From Candidatus Bathyarchaeota archaeon (GTDB lineage: Archaea; Thermoproteota; CALKCG01; B24; JAGTQN01): DNA of 7,842 nt. Under the pieces are notes generated by a model that searched no databases, was not told the origin of the DNA, and was given only the letters and a program-made list of their open reading frames with translations. Of this stretch, positions 5,354-7,842 are shown in pieces. A program made the translations under genes and the position numbers. The DNA lies in NCBI GenBank assembly GCA_018396395.1, contig JAGTQN010000057.1, forward strand, positions 1-7,842, given 5' to 3'. Within the stretch, counting starts at the first letter, position 1. Each line of letters starts with the position of its first letter.

Positions 5354-7489
5354 TCAGATCCCTCCGAATATGATTGTCCCAGTCCTTTCCTCGGCGATCA
5401 AGCCAGGGGCCCTCCTCCTCAGTTCCTCCCCAAACTCCTCCGACCTTAGGATGGAAAGGAAGGTTCGAACTCCATCCTTTCCCATTCTTTCCTTGAGAAT
5501 AGCGAAGTCATAGCACTCCTTGGAAACCTCTATGAAGTCAAGCCCATAGGCCTCAGCGACGGCTTTTATTCCCAAGCCCACATCTGCCTTTCCTTGAAAT
5601 ACGGCGGCAGCCACGGCTGAGTGGGATTTGGCTTCTACTTCGTAGCCTCTGATTCCAGCTATTAGTTCCTCAAAGCCCATGCCCCGATCTTTGGCTATGG
5701 ATCTCAGCCTCGTATCGATCAGGATCCTCGTGCCGGAACCTGGGTTTCTGTTTATCATCGTTACATCTTTCCTTAAAAGATCCTCGAAGTCCCTAATTCC
5801 CTTAGGGTTTCCTGGAGCCACTATAAAGCCTTGGAGGCGGTTGTAGCCCCTAATCAGAAAAGCCCTATCTTCCAATCCGTACTTTGATAGGAAGGGCTGA
5901 TTATAGACTCCTGTGGCTTCATCCAAGAGGTGAATACCTGCCACATCGGCTATTCCTTGGCTTAGGGCTCTAAGGCCTCCCAAGGAACCGGCATTGATGA
6001 CCTTCACCGTGAAGCCTGGCTTAGTCCTCAGGATGAGCTCTATAAGGATGTCCACACCGATGCAGTGGCTACCCATGAAGAGGAGATCCGTAGCCCTGAG
6101 GCTGGAGCTAAAGAGGTTAACTTCCATGACTTCGCCCTCCTCGATGAATTCCCTTCCCTCAGGAGTCTCTAAGAAGCCATCAGCCATGGCGAGGCTTGTA
6201 ATGGATCCTGAGCCCCCTAGGGATGGATGGAACCATAGGCTTAAGCCTCCCTTCCCTTCAAATTCAAATTCGGCTTTAGCTTCGGCTTTGGTTTTGCCCT
6301 TCCCTTTCCCTTTGCCTTTGCCTTTGTTTTTGGCTTCTGCTTCTCCTTCCATTCCCTGAAGGACGAAGACTGGGAGGAACTCCCGCCTCCCTTTGGCCAC
6401 GAAGATCCTAGATGCTGCCCTAGCCATCACCCTTGTCCTTAAGGCTTCTTCTGAAACCTCAAGGCCGGCAAGCCTTAGAAGGACTGGACGAACGAGAACA
6501 TTGAAGATGATGAGAGCTGAAGTTGGATAGCCGGGGAGCCCGAATACTGGTTTTCCTTCTAGAAGGGCAACGATAGTGGGCTTCCCAGGCTTTATTGATA
6601 TTCCATGGACAAGGACTCCAGGCTTTCCCAGACGATCTAGGATTCTGTACATCACATCCCCTGCTCCCGCTGAAGTGCTTCCTGAAGTAAGGACCATATC
6701 CGAGGATTCTAAGGCCTTCTTGAGGGTACCCTCAATCCTTCTAGGATCGTCGGGAAGGATTCCCAGAAGCAAAGCTTCTCCCCCGCACTCACGAACCGAG
6801 GCCGCAAGGGAGTAGGCATTGATGTCGTAGATCCTCCCATATTGTAGGGGGATTCCGGGCTCCGAAAGCTCGTTTCCTGTCGATAGGATGGTGACCTTGG
6901 GCTTTCTGAAGACCCTTACAGTTCTTAAGCCAAGGGCTGCCAAAACCCCTATTTCCCTCGGAGTAAGCCTCTGGAATCGTCTCAAGACAAGTTCGCCCAT
7001 CATTACATCGGAGCCCGCAGCCATGATGTTCTCCCCTGGGGCCGAAGACCTGAAGACCCTAAGCCTTTCTCCCTCAAGCTCCGTATACTCGATCATTACG
7101 ACGGCATTGGCTCCCTTGGGTATGGGGGCTCCCGTAGCCACCTCCACAGCCTCGCCAGCATTCAATTCTATGGAAGGCTTCTCACCAGCCTCAACCCTTC
7201 CGACAAGCCTCAGAATCCTAGGCCTGTCTTCCTCAGCTCCGAAGGTATCGGAGGCCCTCACGGCATAGCCATCCATGGCAGCCCTGTCAAAGCCGGGCAC
7301 ATCGATGGGGCTGAAAATATCCTCTGCCAAGACCCTTCCTAGGGCTTCAGTTATAGGAACCTCCTCTGTTTCAGAGGGGCGCGGATTGTATAGGCTAAAA
7401 AGCCTTCCTAGGGCTTCCTCGACAGAGGAGAGGTGCCTGAAGATCTTTCGCCCGTCCTTGTCTAAGGCCATATTCATGTCCATACGCAC
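5354..7489 (-). CDS. moeA: Molybdopterin molybdenumtransferase MoeA fused to a PBP-like domain
   Basis: MoeA inserts molybdate or tungstate into adenylylated molybdopterin, releasing AMP, in the cytosol. Residues 16-455 match MoeA: DRAAMDGYAV (68-77), EVATGAPIP (116-124), STGNEL (203-208), TSGSTSAGAGD (268-278, where the generic motif is SGGVSxGxxD) and GLPGYPTSA (317-325). The C-terminal barrel is interrupted by a Lys/Gly/Ala/Glu-rich insert at about 380-415, after which it resumes at SLWFHPSLGGSGSI. From about 463 (FMGSHCIGVD) to the end is a periplasmic-binding-protein-like fold with INAGSLGGL and NPGSGTR. There is no signal peptide, so this domain is cytosolic. The same MoeA plus PBP/LysR-substrate-domain architecture is known from archaea (e.g. 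MJ0886). A stand-alone moeA lies 80 bp upstream. The frame starts at GTG 7489; ATG at 7483, 7477 or 7471 are alternatives, and no clear ribosome site chooses among them. Confidence 0.95.
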   Translation of the reverse strand: MRMDMNMALDKDGRKIFRHLSSVEEALGRLFSLYNPRPSETEEVPITEALGRVLAEDIFSPIDVPGFDRAAMDGYAVRASDTFGAEEDRPRILRLVGRVEAGEKPSIELNAGEAVEVATGAPIPKGANAVVMIEYTELEGERLRVFRSSAPGENIMAAGSDVMMGELVLRRFQRLTPREIGVLAALGLRTVRVFRKPKVTILSTGNELSEPGIPLQYGRIYDINAYSLAASVRECGGEALLLGILPDDPRRIEGTLKKALESSDMVLTSGSTSAGAGDVMYRILDRLGKPGVLVHGISIKPGKPTIVALLEGKPVFGLPGYPTSALIIFNVLVRPVLLRLAGLEVSEEALRTRVMARAASRIFVAKGRREFLPVFVLQGMEGEAEAKNKGKGKGKGKGKTKAEAKAEFEFEGKGGLSLWFHPSLGGSGSITSLAMADGFLETPEGREFIEEGEVMEVNLFSSSLRATDLLFMGSHCIGVDILIELILRTKPGFTVKVINAGSLGGLRALSQGIADVAGIHLLDEATGVYNQPFLSKYGLEDRAFLIRGYNRLQGFIVAPGNPKGIRDFEDLLRKDVTMINRNPGSGTRILIDTRLRSIAKDRGMGFEELIAGIRGYEVEAKSHSAVAAAVFQGKADVGLGIKAVAEAYGLDFIEVSKECYDFAILKERMGKDGVRTFLSILRSEEFGEELRRRAPGLIAEERTGTIIFGGI
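6254..6352 (-). repeat. Coding microsatellite giving a Lys-Gly-rich insert in MoeA
   Basis: On the minus strand, 6-nt units of the type GGCAAA/GGGAAA run through 6292-6326 and encode repeated Gly-Lys. They are flanked by Lys-Ala-Glu units and a duplicated Glu-Phe (AATTTG twice). The segment encodes residues 380-412 of the MoeA fusion. It falls where family members have a short turn in the C-terminal barrel, between REFLPVFV and SLWFHPS. The frame is intact on both sides. Confidence 0.85.
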
Positions 7490-7506
7490 TCAACCCGCAC
7501 CCATAT

Positions 7507-7537
7507 CCTTAGCTTCGCTTCGCTTCACAAGCTTAGG
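7507..7537. other. Imperfect stem-loop with three GCTTC repeats before moeA-PBP
   Basis: CCTTAGCTT (7507-7515) and AAGCTTAGG (7529-7537) pair over 9 bp with one mismatch. The loop includes part of three tandem GCTTC units (7512-7526). It sits in the 80-bp gap between the two moeA genes, 18 bp before the GTG start. It may affect translation of the second gene or be a repeat by-product. No promoter or terminator is obvious in this gap, so the genes are probably co-transcribed. Confidence 0.4.
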
Positions 7538-7569
7538 CTTCCTTTAGCCTTCCTTCGTTTTTTCCGCGC

Positions 7570-7842
7570 CTATGGCCCCCTAGTATGGATTTCCTCTATA
7601 GGTCTGAGGAGGATCACTTCGACTTCCTCCCCAGCTTCTATGCCCTCCTTCTCCTCTGGGATTATGACAAGACCATTGGACTTTAGGAGGCTCGAAAGGA
7701 TCCCCGATCCGGAAGTCCTTAAGGGCTCCGCCAAAATATGGCCTGAGCCTTCATATTCCTTTTCCCCTTCACTTCCTTCCCTACGCACGATGACCCTTAG
7801 GAAGACCCTCAAGCCAGGAATAGAGGGTACCCTCCTAGTCAT
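7570..7842 (-). CDS. moeA: C-terminal end of a stand-alone MoeA (gene continues past the window)
   Basis: Only the last 90 or so residues are in the window, ending in TAG at 7572-7570. They match the MoeA C-terminal beta-barrel domain: a strand (LRVFLRVIVRRE), the family segment PLRTSGSGILSSLLKSNGLVIIPEE, and the closing GEEVEVILLRP. The ATG at the window edge is almost certainly an internal methionine, because the upstream MoeA domains are missing and must lie beyond 7842. This protein ends after the barrel and has no PBP-like extension, unlike its neighbour. Two moeA genes in a row are common in archaea and suggest separate metal or cofactor preferences. That division of labour is inferred. 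Confidence 0.85.
   Translation of the reverse strand: MTRRVPSIPGLRVFLRVIVRREGSEGEKEYEGSGHILAEPLRTSGSGILSSLLKSNGLVIIPEEKEGIEAGEEVEVILLRPIEEIHTRGP

Noticed and set aside
5994..6359. A 121-codon plus-strand frame with a Pro/Leu/Phe-rich stretch
   Set aside because: It is the mirror image of the Lys-Gly microsatellite inside moeA. The frame stays open because of repeat composition, not selection.
7489..7505. Mini-ORF ATG GGT GCG GGT TGA overlapping the GTG start of moeA-PBP, as a regulatory leader peptide
   Set aside because: Four codons without a ribosome site or any regulatory codon pattern; likely chance.

Overview
The window looks like chromosomal DNA from a thermophilic archaeon, probably of the TACK/Thermoproteota side, although the sequence alone does not fix the lineage. 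Four things point to archaea: a tRNA gene with an intron at the canonical archaeal 37/38 site and no encoded CCA, TATA/BRE-like elements about 25 bp ahead of genes, a MoeA fused to a periplasmic-binding-protein-like domain (an architecture known from archaea), and an archaeal-type DeoC/FbaB-family class I aldolase homologue. Arginine codons are mostly AGG/AGA. Every gene I can support is on the minus strand, so gene order runs from high to low coordinates.

Layout in transcription order. (1) At the right edge is the 3' end of a stand-alone moeA (7842-7570). After an 80-bp gap comes a 711-aa MoeA with a C-terminal PBP-like domain (7489-5354). These two form a molybdenum/tungsten cofactor (metal insertion) locus. 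The fusion protein carries a Lys-Gly-rich low-complexity insertion encoded by a 6-nt microsatellite. (2) A 134-bp gap follows, holding a 46-nt pure-purine tract with five GGGAA units. The oligo-T end of this tract on the transcribed strand is a plausible terminator. (3) Next is a DeoC/FbaB-family class I aldolase homologue (about 5219-4476). It keeps the Schiff-base lysine but lacks other residues expected of a fructose-bisphosphate or ADH-synthase type enzyme. (4) A 260-bp AT-rich gap leads to tRNA-Pro(UGG), which has a 47-nt intron and a well-placed promoter (4215-4093). (5) A 291-bp AT-rich gap contains a palindrome and an inverted repeat. (6) Last is a two-gene operon for a heterodimeric ABC exporter (3801-1969 and about 1952-90). 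The first subunit carries the degenerate ATP site and the second the consensus Walker B and switch histidine.

The ABC pair clearly works as one complex, because the degenerate residues in subunit 1 match a degenerate signature motif in subunit 2. The two MoeA proteins probably act at the same step of cofactor maturation with different metal or target preferences. The aldolase homologue and the tRNA look like independent units. I see no CRISPR array, insertion sequence, integrase or phage gene. I do not see a clearly new system here. The most unusual items are the altered active site of the aldolase homologue, the repeat-driven insertion inside MoeA, and the purine tract between genes.
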